The position numbers and the translations under genes were made by a program. From positions 7,564,001-7,628,000 of the forward strand of contig NZ_CP107917.1 of the NCBI RefSeq assembly GCF_036014175.1: 64,000 nt of DNA, written 5' to 3'. The notes beneath the pieces were generated by a model. The model searched no databases, had not been told where the DNA came from, and worked only from the letters and a program-made list of their open reading frames with translations. The DNA is from Streptomyces sp. NBC_00443 (GTDB taxonomy: Bacteria > Actinomycetota > Actinomycetes > Streptomycetales > Streptomycetaceae). Of the stretch, positions 1 through 7,230 are shown piece by piece (the first letter of the stretch is position 1; every line of letters starts with the position of its first letter).

Positions 1-1
1 C

Positions 2-1231
2 AATGTCTTTCTGCGAAACGGCGCCCGCCTCTATCTCGACGTGGGCTCACATCCGGAATACGCGACACCCGAATGTGACAACGTGACCGAACTGGTCACC
101 CACGACAAGGCCGGCGAACGCATTCTGGAAGGACTCCTGGTAGACGCGGAACGACGCCTGCACGAGGAAGGAATCGCGGGCGACGTCTACCTCTTCAAGA
201 ACAACACCGACTCGGCGGGCAACTCCTATGGCTGTCACGAGAACTATCTCGTCGCACGGCACGGGGAGTTCTCCCGGCTCGCGGACATTCTGATCCCGTT
301 CCTGGTCACCAGGCAGCTTCTGTGTGGTGCCGGCAAGGTGCTGCAGACCCCGCGGGGCGCGGTGTACTGCGTCAGTCAGCGGGCCGAGCACATCTGGGAG
401 GGCGTCTCCTCGGCGACGACCCGCTCCCGGCCCATCATCAACACCCGCGACGAGCCGCACGCGGACGCCGAGCGTTACCGGCGCCTGCATGTCATCGTGG
501 GTGACTCGAACATGTCCGAGACGACCATGCTGCTCAAGGTCGGCGCGACCGACCTGGTGCTGCGCATGATCGAGGCGGGCACGGTGATGCGCGACCTGAC
601 CCTGGAGAACCCGATCCGGGCTATCCGCGAGGTCAGCCACGACATCACCGGGCGGCGCAAGGTGCGCCTGGCCAGTGGCCGAGAGGCATCGGCGCTGGAG
701 GTGCAGCGCGAGTACTACGAGAAGGCCGTGGACTTCTGCGAGCGCCGCGGCATCCGTACGGGCACGGTCGAGCAGGTCCTGGAGCTGTGGGGCCGCACGC
801 TGGACTCGATCGAGGCCGAGGACCTCGACCGGATCGGTACCGAGATCGACTGGGTCATGAAGTACAAGCTCATCGAGCGGTACCGGGCCAAGCACAACAT
901 GACCATGTCGCATCCGCGGGTCGCGCAGATAGACCTCGCCTACCACGACATCCACCGCCGTCGTGGGCTGTACTACCTGCTGGAGAAGAAGGGTCAAGCA
1001 GCCCGTATCTGCAACGACTTGAAGATCTTCGAGGGCAAGTCCGTGCCGCCGCAGACCACGCGGGCCCGGCTGCGCGGCGACTTCATCCGCAGGGCCCAGG
1101 AACAGCGCCGTGACTTCACGGTCGACTGGGTCCACCTCAAGCTCAACGACCAGGCGCAGCGCACGGTGTTGTGCAAGGACCCGTTCCGGTCGGTGGACGA
1201 CCGGGTGGAGAAACTGATCGCCGGTATGTGA
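2..1231 (+). CDS. pafA: Pup--protein ligase PafA (5' end outside window)
   Basis: PafA joins the C-terminal glutamate of Pup to substrate lysines using ATP, marking proteins for the actinobacterial proteasome in the cytoplasm. The reading frame is open from base 2, and the visible 409 residues align in my memory with M. tuberculosis PafA from about residue 45. About 44 N-terminal residues, including the first ATP-binding segment, therefore lie upstream of the window. The catalytic aspartate (Asp57 in the mycobacterial enzyme) is present in LYLDVGSHPEYATPECD. Other family blocks are YLFKNNTDSAGNSYGCHENY, SSATTRSRPIINTRDEPHAD and DFTVDWVHLKLNDQAQRTVL, which separate PafA from its paralogue Dop. 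It is the first visible member of the pafA-FKBP-pafBC block and is followed by a strong hairpin at 1268-1309. Confidence 0.97.
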   Translation, partial: NVFLRNGARLYLDVGSHPEYATPECDNVTELVTHDKAGERILEGLLVDAERRLHEEGIAGDVYLFKNNTDSAGNSYGCHENYLVARHGEFSRLADILIPFLVTRQLLCGAGKVLQTPRGAVYCVSQRAEHIWEGVSSATTRSRPIINTRDEPHADAERYRRLHVIVGDSNMSETTMLLKVGATDLVLRMIEAGTVMRDLTLENPIRAIREVSHDITGRRKVRLASGREASALEVQREYYEKAVDFCERRGIRTGTVEQVLELWGRTLDSIEAEDLDRIGTEIDWVMKYKLIERYRAKHNMTMSHPRVAQIDLAYHDIHRRRGLYYLLEKKGQAARICNDLKIFEGKSVPPQTTRARLRGDFIRRAQEQRRDFTVDWVHLKLNDQAQRTVLCKDPFRSVDDRVEKLIAGM

Positions 1232-1267
1232 GCGGGCCGCGGCCGCCTCGGCTGCGCCCGCACAGAA

Positions 1268-1309
1268 CGCCCGGTGCCCGGAGGTGGTGATACCTCCGGG
1301 CACCGGGCG
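1268..1309 (+). terminator. Strong hairpin terminator after pafA
   Basis: A perfect 18-bp inverted repeat (arms 1268-1285 and 1292-1309) encloses the 6-nt loop GGTGAT. It lies 37 bases after the pafA stop and is not followed by a T-run, as is common in Streptomyces. It should separate pafA from the FKBP lipoprotein gene. Confidence 0.85.
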
Positions 1310-1396
1310 TCGGCGTGTCGGGCGACGACCGGTGCCGAGCGCATGTTCGTCGTAGAGTGGCGGCCATTGCCCGCCACCCCGAGCCCAGTGGGACTG

Positions 1397-2377
1397 ATGA
1401 ACTACAACACGAAACGCCGTGTCGCGGCGCTGCTGGCCGTTCCCGCCCTGCTGTTCACCGCCGCGTGCGGCTCGGACAGCGACAGCGACGGGGGAGAGAC
1501 GGCAGGGGTTGCCCAGGTCGACGGCAAGGTCGGGGAGAAGCCCAAGATCTCCGTGCCGAAGGAAGGCGACCCGTCCGGGAAGACCGTGGTCGAGACGGTC
1601 TCGGAGGGCAGCGGAACCGCCGCCAAGGCGTCCGACTTCGTGCGCCTGGACTGGACCGTCGAGAAGTGGGGCGAGGACCAGGAGCTGGGGGGCACCTGGG
1701 CGGCCACGACGACCGGTGAGAGCACGCCGCGCAGGCAGTCCGTCGAACAGATCGGCAAGCCGAGCCAGCAGCTGCCCGAGAAGGTCCTGGCCGCGGTCAA
1801 GGGGCAGAAGCCGGGCAGCCGTGTCCTCGTGCAGGGCACCGCGGGTGATCTGATCGGCGAATCGCTGAACCCGTCCTCTGGCATCAACCAGAAGGACGTA
1901 CTGATCTGGGTGGTCGACGTGGCCGGTGCCGGCGCCGTCGACGCCAAGGGCGAGGCCAAGGGTGAGCAGGCGGCCACCGAGGCGGGCCTGCCGGAGGTGA
2001 AGGCCCCGTCGCAGAAGGCGGCGACCATCACCATCCCCAAGAACACCAAGGCCCCCAAGGACCTCAAGGAACAGGTGCTGATCAAGGGCGACGGCAAGAA
2101 GGTCGAGGCCGGTCAGGGGCTCGTGGCCCAGTACACCGGGGTCAAGTGGGAGGACGGCAAGAAGTTCGACTCCTCCTGGGACCACGGCGGCGCGACCGCC
2201 TTCCAGATCGGCACCGGCTCCGTCGTGCCAGGCTGGGACAAGGGCCTCGTCGGCAAGAACGTGGGCGACCGGGTGCTGCTGGTGATCCCGCCCGCCCTCG
2301 GCTACGGCTCCAGCCCCAACAGCGAGCTGTCCAAGAACACACTGGTCTTCGTGGTGGATATCCTCGACGTCGTCTGA
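1397..2377 (+). CDS. FKBP-type peptidyl-prolyl isomerase lipoprotein
   Basis: A 326-residue exported lipoprotein predicted to catalyse proline cis-trans isomerisation outside the membrane. The ATG at 1397 gives a short basic N-region, a hydrophobic core and the lipobox LFTAAC with Cys24 as the lipidation site. The longer in-frame extension upstream lacks a signal and was not used. The C-terminal 100 or so residues form a typical FKBP domain, with VAQYTGVKWEDGKKFDSSW, VVPGWDKGLVGKNVGDRVLL and PPALGYGSS. Residues about 60-175 resemble a second, degenerate FKBP fold that lacks the active-site aromatic residues. It lies 56 bases before a second, cytoplasmic FKBP. Its gene neighbourhood (pafA, pafBC) is conserved in Streptomyces but its partner proteins are unknown. 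Confidence 0.93.
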   Translation: MNYNTKRRVAALLAVPALLFTAACGSDSDSDGGETAGVAQVDGKVGEKPKISVPKEGDPSGKTVVETVSEGSGTAAKASDFVRLDWTVEKWGEDQELGGTWAATTTGESTPRRQSVEQIGKPSQQLPEKVLAAVKGQKPGSRVLVQGTAGDLIGESLNPSSGINQKDVLIWVVDVAGAGAVDAKGEAKGEQAATEAGLPEVKAPSQKAATITIPKNTKAPKDLKEQVLIKGDGKKVEAGQGLVAQYTGVKWEDGKKFDSSWDHGGATAFQIGTGSVVPGWDKGLVGKNVGDRVLLVIPPALGYGSSPNSELSKNTLVFVVDILDVV

Positions 2378-2433
2378 CCGAGGTGTCCTTGAGGTCGTGT
2401 CGCGACCCAGGTCACGCAACAAGGAGTGATGAA

Positions 2434-2805
2434 GTGAGCATCGACAAGCCCGAGATCGACTTCCCGGGCGGCGAGCCCCCGGCGGACCTCGAGATCAAGG
2501 ACATCTGGGAGGGCGACGGCCCCGTCGCGCAGGCGGGTCAGACCGTCACCGTGCACTACGTGGGTGTCGCCTTCAGCACGGGCGAGGAGTTCGACGCCAG
2601 CTGGAACCGCGGTGCGCCGTTCCGCTTCCCGCTGGGCGGCGGCCGCGTCATCAAGGGCTGGGACCAGGGCGTGCAGGGCATGAAGGTCGGCGGCCGCCGC
2701 CAGCTGACCATCCCGGCCCACCTCGCCTACGGCAACCAGAGCCCGACCCCGGCGATCCAGCCCGGCGAGACGCTGATCTTCGTCGTCGACCTGCTGGGCG
2801 TCTGA
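2434..2805 (+). CDS. FKBP-type peptidyl-prolyl cis-trans isomerase
   Basis: A 123-residue single-domain FKBP without signal peptide, so probably a cytoplasmic folding helper. The GTG at 2434 follows the ribosome site AAGGAG at 2421 and yields MSIDKPEIDFPGG. The ATG at 2429 is out of frame. The whole protein is FKBP: VTVHYVGVAFSTGEEFDASW, the FRFPLGGGRVIKGWDQG loop, and HLAYGNQSP before the final beta strand FVVDLLGV. Most residues of the FK506-binding pocket (Y, F, D, V-I, W, Y) are present, so it is likely an active isomerase. It probably shares a transcript with the upstream FKBP lipoprotein and ends at the hairpin at 2872-2899. Confidence 0.94.
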   Translation: MSIDKPEIDFPGGEPPADLEIKDIWEGDGPVAQAGQTVTVHYVGVAFSTGEEFDASWNRGAPFRFPLGGGRVIKGWDQGVQGMKVGGRRQLTIPAHLAYGNQSPTPAIQPGETLIFVVDLLGV

Positions 2806-2871
2806 TCGTCGCGTCCGGCCGGCGTACGGCTCGTCGCGTCTGACCGGCGCGCGACCGGACCCGACTGACTG

Positions 2872-2899
2872 GGGCCCATGCCTGTCCGGGCATGGGCCC
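2872..2899 (+). terminator. Hairpin terminator after the FKBP pair
   Basis: An 11-bp perfect stem (GGGCCCATGCC with its complement, arms 2872-2882 and 2889-2899) with a 6-nt loop, followed by CTCGGCTTTT. It separates the FKBP genes from pafBC. Confidence 0.85.
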
Positions 2900-2973
2900 T
2901 CGGCTTTTGCCGGGCCACCGCGGGGCGGTACGGTCATCGGTCGTAAGCACCATAGGGAAGACGAAGGGCGTCG

Positions 2974-3927
2974 ATGGCCATTGCCAAGGCCGAGCGGCTC
3001 ATGAACCTGGCGCTGTGTCTGCTCGGGACGCGGCGACCGCTGAGCAAGCGCGAGCTGCGTGAGTCCATCGAGGCGTACCTGGAAGCGGGCTCCGACGACT
3101 CCTTCAACCGGATGTTCGAGCGGGACAAGGACGACCTGCGTGAGCTCGGGCTGGTCATCGAGACCGTGGAGAACCTCGACGGCGAGGTCGGCTATCTCGC
3201 CCGCCGGGACAGCAACCGTCTGCCGCCCATCACCCTGGACGCCGAGGAGGCCGCCGCCCTGGGCCTGGCCGCCAAGGTGTGGCAGCAGGTCCGGCTCGCG
3301 GGCGCGGCCAGCGGCGCTCTGCAGAAGCTGCGCGCGGCCGGGCTGCCGGAGGACGTCGATCCGTACGAGGCGCACGGCGCCCTGGAGCCCCGTATTCCGG
3401 TGCACGAGGCCGCGTTCGAGCCGCTGATGCTGGCGTGCCGCGACCGGCGCCCGGTCATCTTCGACTATCGCAAGGCCACCGCCGCCCGCCCCGAGCCCCG
3501 GCATGTCGAGCCGTGGGCGCTGGAGTGCTGGCGCGGCCACTGGTATCTCGCGGGCTGGGACCGGGACCGTGCCGCGGAGCGCGTCTTCAGGCTGTCCCGC
3601 ATCACGGGCAAGGTGCGCTCGCGCAGCTCGCGGTTCACCGCACCGGTCCCCGACGTCGTCACCGTCCGGGAGACCGTCATGAGCTGGGCGGGGGAGACCG
3701 CCGACCGTTCCGCGCGGATCCGGCTGCGCACGGACGCCGGTTACCCCCTTCGGGCGAAGGCCACCTCGGTCAGGGAACTCGGGGACGGCTGGGACGAGTT
3801 GGAGATTCCGTACGGCCACGGGCTGGATGCCTGGCTCGTGGAGTTCGGGCCGGATGTGGTGGTCCTGGAGCCCGCGGAGCTGCGGGCCGACGTGGTGGAC
3901 CGGCTGCGTGCCGTGGCCAAGGGCTGA
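2974..3927 (+). CDS. pafB: WYL-domain transcriptional activator PafB
   Basis: A 317-residue regulator with an N-terminal winged helix (about residues 5-70, ERLMNLALCLLGTRRPLSKR) and a WYL domain (about 140-230, with RDRRPVIFDYRKAT and WALECWRGHWYLAGWDRDR), followed by a WCX-type C-terminal part. In mycobacteria PafB and PafC act together as an activator of the LexA/RecA-independent DNA-damage response, with the WYL domain sensing single-stranded nucleic acid. The assignment rests on family features and on its position after pafA and directly before pafC (18-base gap). Which of the two genes is B and which is C follows gene order. Confidence 0.9.
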   Translation: MAIAKAERLMNLALCLLGTRRPLSKRELRESIEAYLEAGSDDSFNRMFERDKDDLRELGLVIETVENLDGEVGYLARRDSNRLPPITLDAEEAAALGLAAKVWQQVRLAGAASGALQKLRAAGLPEDVDPYEAHGALEPRIPVHEAAFEPLMLACRDRRPVIFDYRKATAARPEPRHVEPWALECWRGHWYLAGWDRDRAAERVFRLSRITGKVRSRSSRFTAPVPDVVTVRETVMSWAGETADRSARIRLRTDAGYPLRAKATSVRELGDGWDELEIPYGHGLDAWLVEFGPDVVVLEPAELRADVVDRLRAVAKG

Positions 3928-3945
3928 GGGGAGCGGAGCGACACA

Positions 3946-4962
3946 GTGGCAGGCAAACCGGTCAGGCCCATCAACGCCATCGACCAGACCCGGCGGATGC
4001 TCTCCCTGGTGACCTATCTCAGGGAGCGTCCCGGCGCCCGCGTCGAGGACGTCGCGCGTGCCTTCGGTATCTCCGAGGACGAGCTGGTCTCCGACCTCGA
4101 CGTGCTGCCCATGTGCGGCACCAGCTTCCGCGGCGGTGACCTGCTCGACATCGACACCGACGGCGAGCGCATCTGGTGGCACAACCCCGACGACGTCGCG
4201 GAGCCGCTGCGGCTCGCCGCCGACGAGGCGACCGCGCTGCTGGTGGCGGCCCGCGCGGTGTCCACGCTGCCCGGCCTGCGCGAGAGCGACCGGCAGGCGC
4301 TCCTGCGGGCGACCGCCAAGGTGGAGGCCGCGGCCGGGGAGGCGGCCGGTGCCAGCTCCCGGCTGTCGGTGACCTTCGAGTCCGAGGGCGGCGTCTTCGC
4401 CGACGTCGACCGTGCGATCTCCGAGCGGCGCCGGCTGTGGATCCGTTACTACTCACCGGCCCGCGACGAGGTCACCGAGCGCGAGATCGACCCGATCCGC
4501 CTGGTCAGCGTCGGCCACACCTACGTCGAGGCCTGGTGCCGCCGCTCCGAGGCGCGCCGCACCTTCCGGCTCGACCGGGTCGCCGAGATCAGGATCCTGG
4601 ACGAGTCGTCCGCGCCGCCCGAGATCGAGCTGCGGGACCTGTCCGAGGGGCTCGTGCAGCCTGCCGCGGAGGACCCCGAGGTCGTGGTCGAGGTCGGCCC
4701 GGGCGGGCGCTGGGTCGCCGAGTACTACCCGCACGACAGCGCCGATGAGCTTGCCGACGGCGGGCTGCGTATCACTCTGCGCACCCCCGACCCCACGTCG
4801 TTGCGGCGCCTCGCACTGCGGCTCGGGCGCGACGGCCGGATCGTCTCGCCTCAGGCGCTGGCCGACAGCGCCCGGCAGGCGGCCCGCGAGGCGCTGACGG
4901 CGTACGACGGGGCCGAGGTGCAGGGCGAGCACGGGGCGCACGGGGTTCACGACGGACAGTAG
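3946..4962 (+). CDS. pafC: WYL-domain transcriptional activator PafC
   Basis: A 338-residue partner of PafB with the same architecture: a helix-turn-helix (about residues 8-75, with LVTYLRERPGARVEDVARAF) and a WYL domain (about 150-215, AISERRRLWIRYYSPARDEV, then WCRRSEARRTFRLDRVAEIR). The GTG at 3946 starts 18 bases after the pafB stop and gives MAGKPVRPINAIDQTRRML, matching the usual PafC start. The last 15 residues are rich in Gly and His (EHGAHGVHDGQ) and look disordered. It is probably co-transcribed with pafB to form the heterodimeric damage-response activator. Confidence 0.9.
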   Translation: MAGKPVRPINAIDQTRRMLSLVTYLRERPGARVEDVARAFGISEDELVSDLDVLPMCGTSFRGGDLLDIDTDGERIWWHNPDDVAEPLRLAADEATALLVAARAVSTLPGLRESDRQALLRATAKVEAAAGEAAGASSRLSVTFESEGGVFADVDRAISERRRLWIRYYSPARDEVTEREIDPIRLVSVGHTYVEAWCRRSEARRTFRLDRVAEIRILDESSAPPEIELRDLSEGLVQPAAEDPEVVVEVGPGGRWVAEYYPHDSADELADGGLRITLRTPDPTSLRRLALRLGRDGRIVSPQALADSARQAAREALTAYDGAEVQGEHGAHGVHDGQ

Positions 4963-5010
4963 GACAGCGCCCCCTGAGGCGAGCGACCACGAAGAAGGGG
5001 AGCAAGGGCT

Positions 5011-5304
5011 TTGAGCGAGTCGGCGACGTCCGGTGCGGTGGGAATGACGGTGGCGTCCGCGTTCGCCGGGATGAGAAGTGTGACGCCGGTGAGGTTCAAG
5101 GCGGGCTGCCCGGACTGCCGGGGCCGTTTCGAGCTTGCCGCGAGCGCACTGCGCCTCGTCATCGGCGGGAGCAGCCGTACGACGTTCTACTCGTTCACCT
5201 GCCCCGAGTGCGGGGTGTCCGTCCGCAAGCCTGCGGGGGAGCGGATCGTCGAGCTGCTGACCGGCGGCGGGGTCAGCACCCTGCGGCTGCACTCCACGCT
5301 GTAG
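5011..5304 (+). CDS. Small double-CXXC protein, zinc-ribbon-like
   Basis: A 97-residue hypothetical protein. Two cysteine pairs, CPDC near residue 32 and CPEC near residue 66, are spaced like a four-cysteine zinc ribbon, with the hydrophobic strands FELAASALRLVIGG and TTFYSFT between them. The start is uncertain: the TTG at 5011 follows a purine-rich AGGGGAGCAAGGG stretch, but an ATG at 5044 or 5071 would also keep the cysteine motifs. It lies between pafC and a small membrane protein, a position conserved in Streptomyces as I remember it. I cannot assign a function. Metal binding is inferred from the cysteine pairs only. Confidence 0.7.
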   Translation: MSESATSGAVGMTVASAFAGMRSVTPVRFKAGCPDCRGRFELAASALRLVIGGSSRTTFYSFTCPECGVSVRKPAGERIVELLTGGGVSTLRLHSTL

Positions 5305-5324
5305 GACGGTCTAGGCTCGGCGTC

Positions 5325-5519
5325 ATGTTCTGGCCGATGTTCGCGGTAGCTGTGGGTTTCCTGGGTCTCGCCGTTCTCGGTGTGCTCGCCGTGCGGGTCT
5401 TCCTGGAGGCGCAGCGCCTCGGCCGGCAGGTGACGGACTCCGCGCGGCGCATCAGCCGGGCGGCAGAGGACCTGGAGCGGGCGAGCATGAGCGCGGCCCG
5501 GGCTGTGGACACGCTCTAG
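5325..5519 (+). CDS. Small single-span membrane protein
   Basis: A 64-residue protein starting at the ATG at 5325. Residues about 3-25 (MFAVAVGFLGLAVLGVLAVRV) form one hydrophobic span. The remainder is an amphipathic helix rich in Arg, Ala and Glu (LGRQVTDSARRISRAAEDLE) likely to lie on the cytoplasmic side. It begins 20 bases after the CXXC protein, so the two are probably co-transcribed. The arrangement of one membrane span plus one amphipathic helix resembles TatA in outline, and tatA lies just downstream, but the TatA FG hinge is absent and I do not call it a Tat component. Confidence 0.7.
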   Translation: MFWPMFAVAVGFLGLAVLGVLAVRVFLEAQRLGRQVTDSARRISRAAEDLERASMSAARAVDTL

Positions 5520-5689
5520 CCCTGCCAAGGATTGGGTGTGAGTCCCTCCTCGCATGCGTTTTGGGCCACTTCGCCCTGTCAACTTGACGTCTCGTCCAGG
5601 TACGCTGCTGGTCGCGGCCCGGAGAACGAGGCCCGGTCCGCGGACAGGGAGTACGCACGGGGATTGCCTCACGTTTACCCCTGAGCGTT

Positions 5690-5739
5690 ACGATCGCTGT
5701 CAACGCGATCGTTCGGACACATGTCCGACCGATCGGACA
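5690..5739. promoter_or_regulatory. Stacked inverted repeats upstream of tatA
   Basis: The tatA leader holds a perfect 8-bp inverted repeat, ACGATCGC (5690-5697) and GCGATCGT (5705-5712), directly followed by TCGGACA (5713-5719), its complement TGTCCGA (5722-5728) and a third TCGGACA (5733-5739). A TACGAT element at 5689-5694 could serve as a -10 region, with TTGCCT near 5664 as -35. Repeats of this kind usually bind dimeric regulators, but the protein is unknown. Confidence 0.45.
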
Positions 5740-5778
5740 GCACCCACCCCAGCAGCCTCGGTGAGAAGGTAAAGACTT

Positions 5779-6072
5779 ATGTTCGGAAGGCTCGGAGCCC
5801 CCGAGATCATTCTCATCCTCGTCGTCATCATCCTGCTGTTCGGCGCGAAGAAGCTTCCGGACATGGCGCGCTCGCTCGGCAAGTCCGCTCGCATCCTGAA
5901 GAGCGAGGCGAAGGCGATGAAGGACGACAACAAGTCCGCCGCCCCGGCCGACCCGCCGAACAACACCAGCGACGACCAGCAGCCCCCGGCTCAGCGTGTG
6001 ATCCAGTCCTCTCCCGGCGACGTGACCAGCTCGCGCCCGGTCAACGAGCCCACGGACACGACCAAGCGCTGA
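5779..6072 (+). CDS. tatA: Sec-independent protein translocase subunit TatA
   Basis: TatA forms the oligomeric pore-like part of the twin-arginine pathway, which exports folded proteins and is heavily used in Streptomyces. The 97-residue product has the family layout: a short N-terminus, a transmembrane helix (about residues 9-22, EIILILVVIILLFGAKKLP) ending in the FGAKKLP hinge, an amphipathic helix (MARSLGKSARILKSEAKAMK) and a hydrophilic disordered tail. It is followed 47 bases later by tatC. tatB is not in this window, which is usual in actinobacteria. Confidence 0.96.
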   Translation: MFGRLGAPEIILILVVIILLFGAKKLPDMARSLGKSARILKSEAKAMKDDNKSAAPADPPNNTSDDQQPPAQRVIQSSPGDVTSSRPVNEPTDTTKR

Positions 6073-6119
6073 CGCAGGGCCGGTGACCTCCGGCCCGCCG
6101 CACGAGATGGGAACGTGGG

Positions 6120-7070
6120 TTGCTGAAGTCTGCCCGCAAAGAGGAGAAGGATCCCGAGGGGCGGATGCCCCTCGCGGAGCACCTTCGTGAGCTCCGCAAC
6201 CGGCTCGCGAAAGCGCTGCTCGCGATCGTCGTCATCACGGTCGTCGCTGCCTTCTTCTATCAGGACATCATCAACTTCTTCACCAAGCCGGTCCTCGAGT
6301 CGGTCGGCTGCCCGAAGTCGTTCGAGGAACTGGCCAAGACGTCACGCGAACAGAACCCGTGCGCGCAGATCACGATCAACGGTCTGCTCGCGCCGTTCAC
6401 GCTGGCCCTGAAGGTGTCCCTGATGGCCGGTGTCGTGCTGGCCGCACCGGTCTGGTTGTACCAGCTGTGGGGCTTCGTCGCCCCCGGCCTGCACAAGCAC
6501 GAGCGGGGGTACGCCTACGCGTTCGTCGCCACGGGCTTCCCGCTCTTCCTCGCCGGCGCCTTCTTCGCCTACAAGGTGCTGCCCAAGACCGCCACGGTCC
6601 TGATCGAGTTCACGCCGTTCGGCGTCGACAACCTGCTGCCGCTGGACGACCTGCTCGACCTCGTCACGCGCATGGTGATCGTCTTCGGTCTCTCCTTCGA
6701 GCTGCCCTTGCTGCTGGTGATGCTCAACTTCACCGGCGCCATCACCGGCAAGCGCATGCTCGGCTGGTGGCGCGGCATGATCATGGGCATCACGGTGTTC
6801 GCGGCGATCGCGACCCCTAGCACCGACCCGCTGACGATGATGGCCCTCGCCGGACCGATCTGGATCCTGTACTTCGCCGCGGTCCTCGTCTCCCTGCTCA
6901 ACGACCGCCGCAGGCGTCGCCGAGAGGCCATGGCTCCCGCCGACGACGAGGCGTCCGACCTCGATCTGACCCCCGAGAGCATCGACGAGGTCGAGACCGT
7001 GTCCGCGAGCCGGGCGCTGCCCGAGCAGGCCACCACCGAGCGGGTCAACGGCTACGACGACGTGACCTGA
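6120..7070 (+). CDS. tatC: Sec-independent protein translocase subunit TatC
   Basis: TatC is the six-span membrane receptor that binds twin-arginine signal peptides. The 316-residue product carries the cytoplasmic N-terminal motif MPLAEHLRELRNRL and six hydrophobic spans, with FAYKVLPKTATVLIEF and LSFELPLLLVMLNFTG typical of the family. The C-terminal extension of about 60 residues is charged. The start is probably the TTG at 6120. The nearby GTG at 6115 is out of frame. It is co-directional with tatA and ends before the hairpin at 7094-7126. Confidence 0.96.
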   Translation: MLKSARKEEKDPEGRMPLAEHLRELRNRLAKALLAIVVITVVAAFFYQDIINFFTKPVLESVGCPKSFEELAKTSREQNPCAQITINGLLAPFTLALKVSLMAGVVLAAPVWLYQLWGFVAPGLHKHERGYAYAFVATGFPLFLAGAFFAYKVLPKTATVLIEFTPFGVDNLLPLDDLLDLVTRMVIVFGLSFELPLLLVMLNFTGAITGKRMLGWWRGMIMGITVFAAIATPSTDPLTMMALAGPIWILYFAAVLVSLLNDRRRRRREAMAPADDEASDLDLTPESIDEVETVSASRALPEQATTERVNGYDDVT

Positions 7071-7093
7071 CCGGGGCGGAATCCCAGAACAGT

Positions 7094-7126
7094 GCGGCCG
7101 GGTGCCTACAGGGCGTGCCCGGCCGC
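7094..7126 (+). terminator. Hairpin terminator after tatC
   Basis: GCGGCCGGG (7094-7102) pairs with CCCGGCCGC (7118-7126). Wobble pairs extend the stem inward around a loop of about 10 nt. Confidence 0.7.
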
Positions 7127-7230
7127 TTCCGCTTCGCAGCCGTGAGCTGCACGGATCGCGGGTTCGGCCGACGGCGATCCGGATAATGATCGTCCTGTTG
7201 TCAGTGGCGCCCGGTACGCTCGAAAGCACG

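Noticed and set aside
47..2422. 791-residue open frame antisense to pafA and the FKBP lipoprotein gene
   Set aside because: High-GC shadow frame. The sense strand encodes clear conserved families and the antisense product has no recognisable motif.
5325..5519. Small membrane protein as a TatB or second TatA
   Set aside because: It has one span and an amphipathic helix but lacks the FG hinge and the Glu/Pro pattern of TatA/B.
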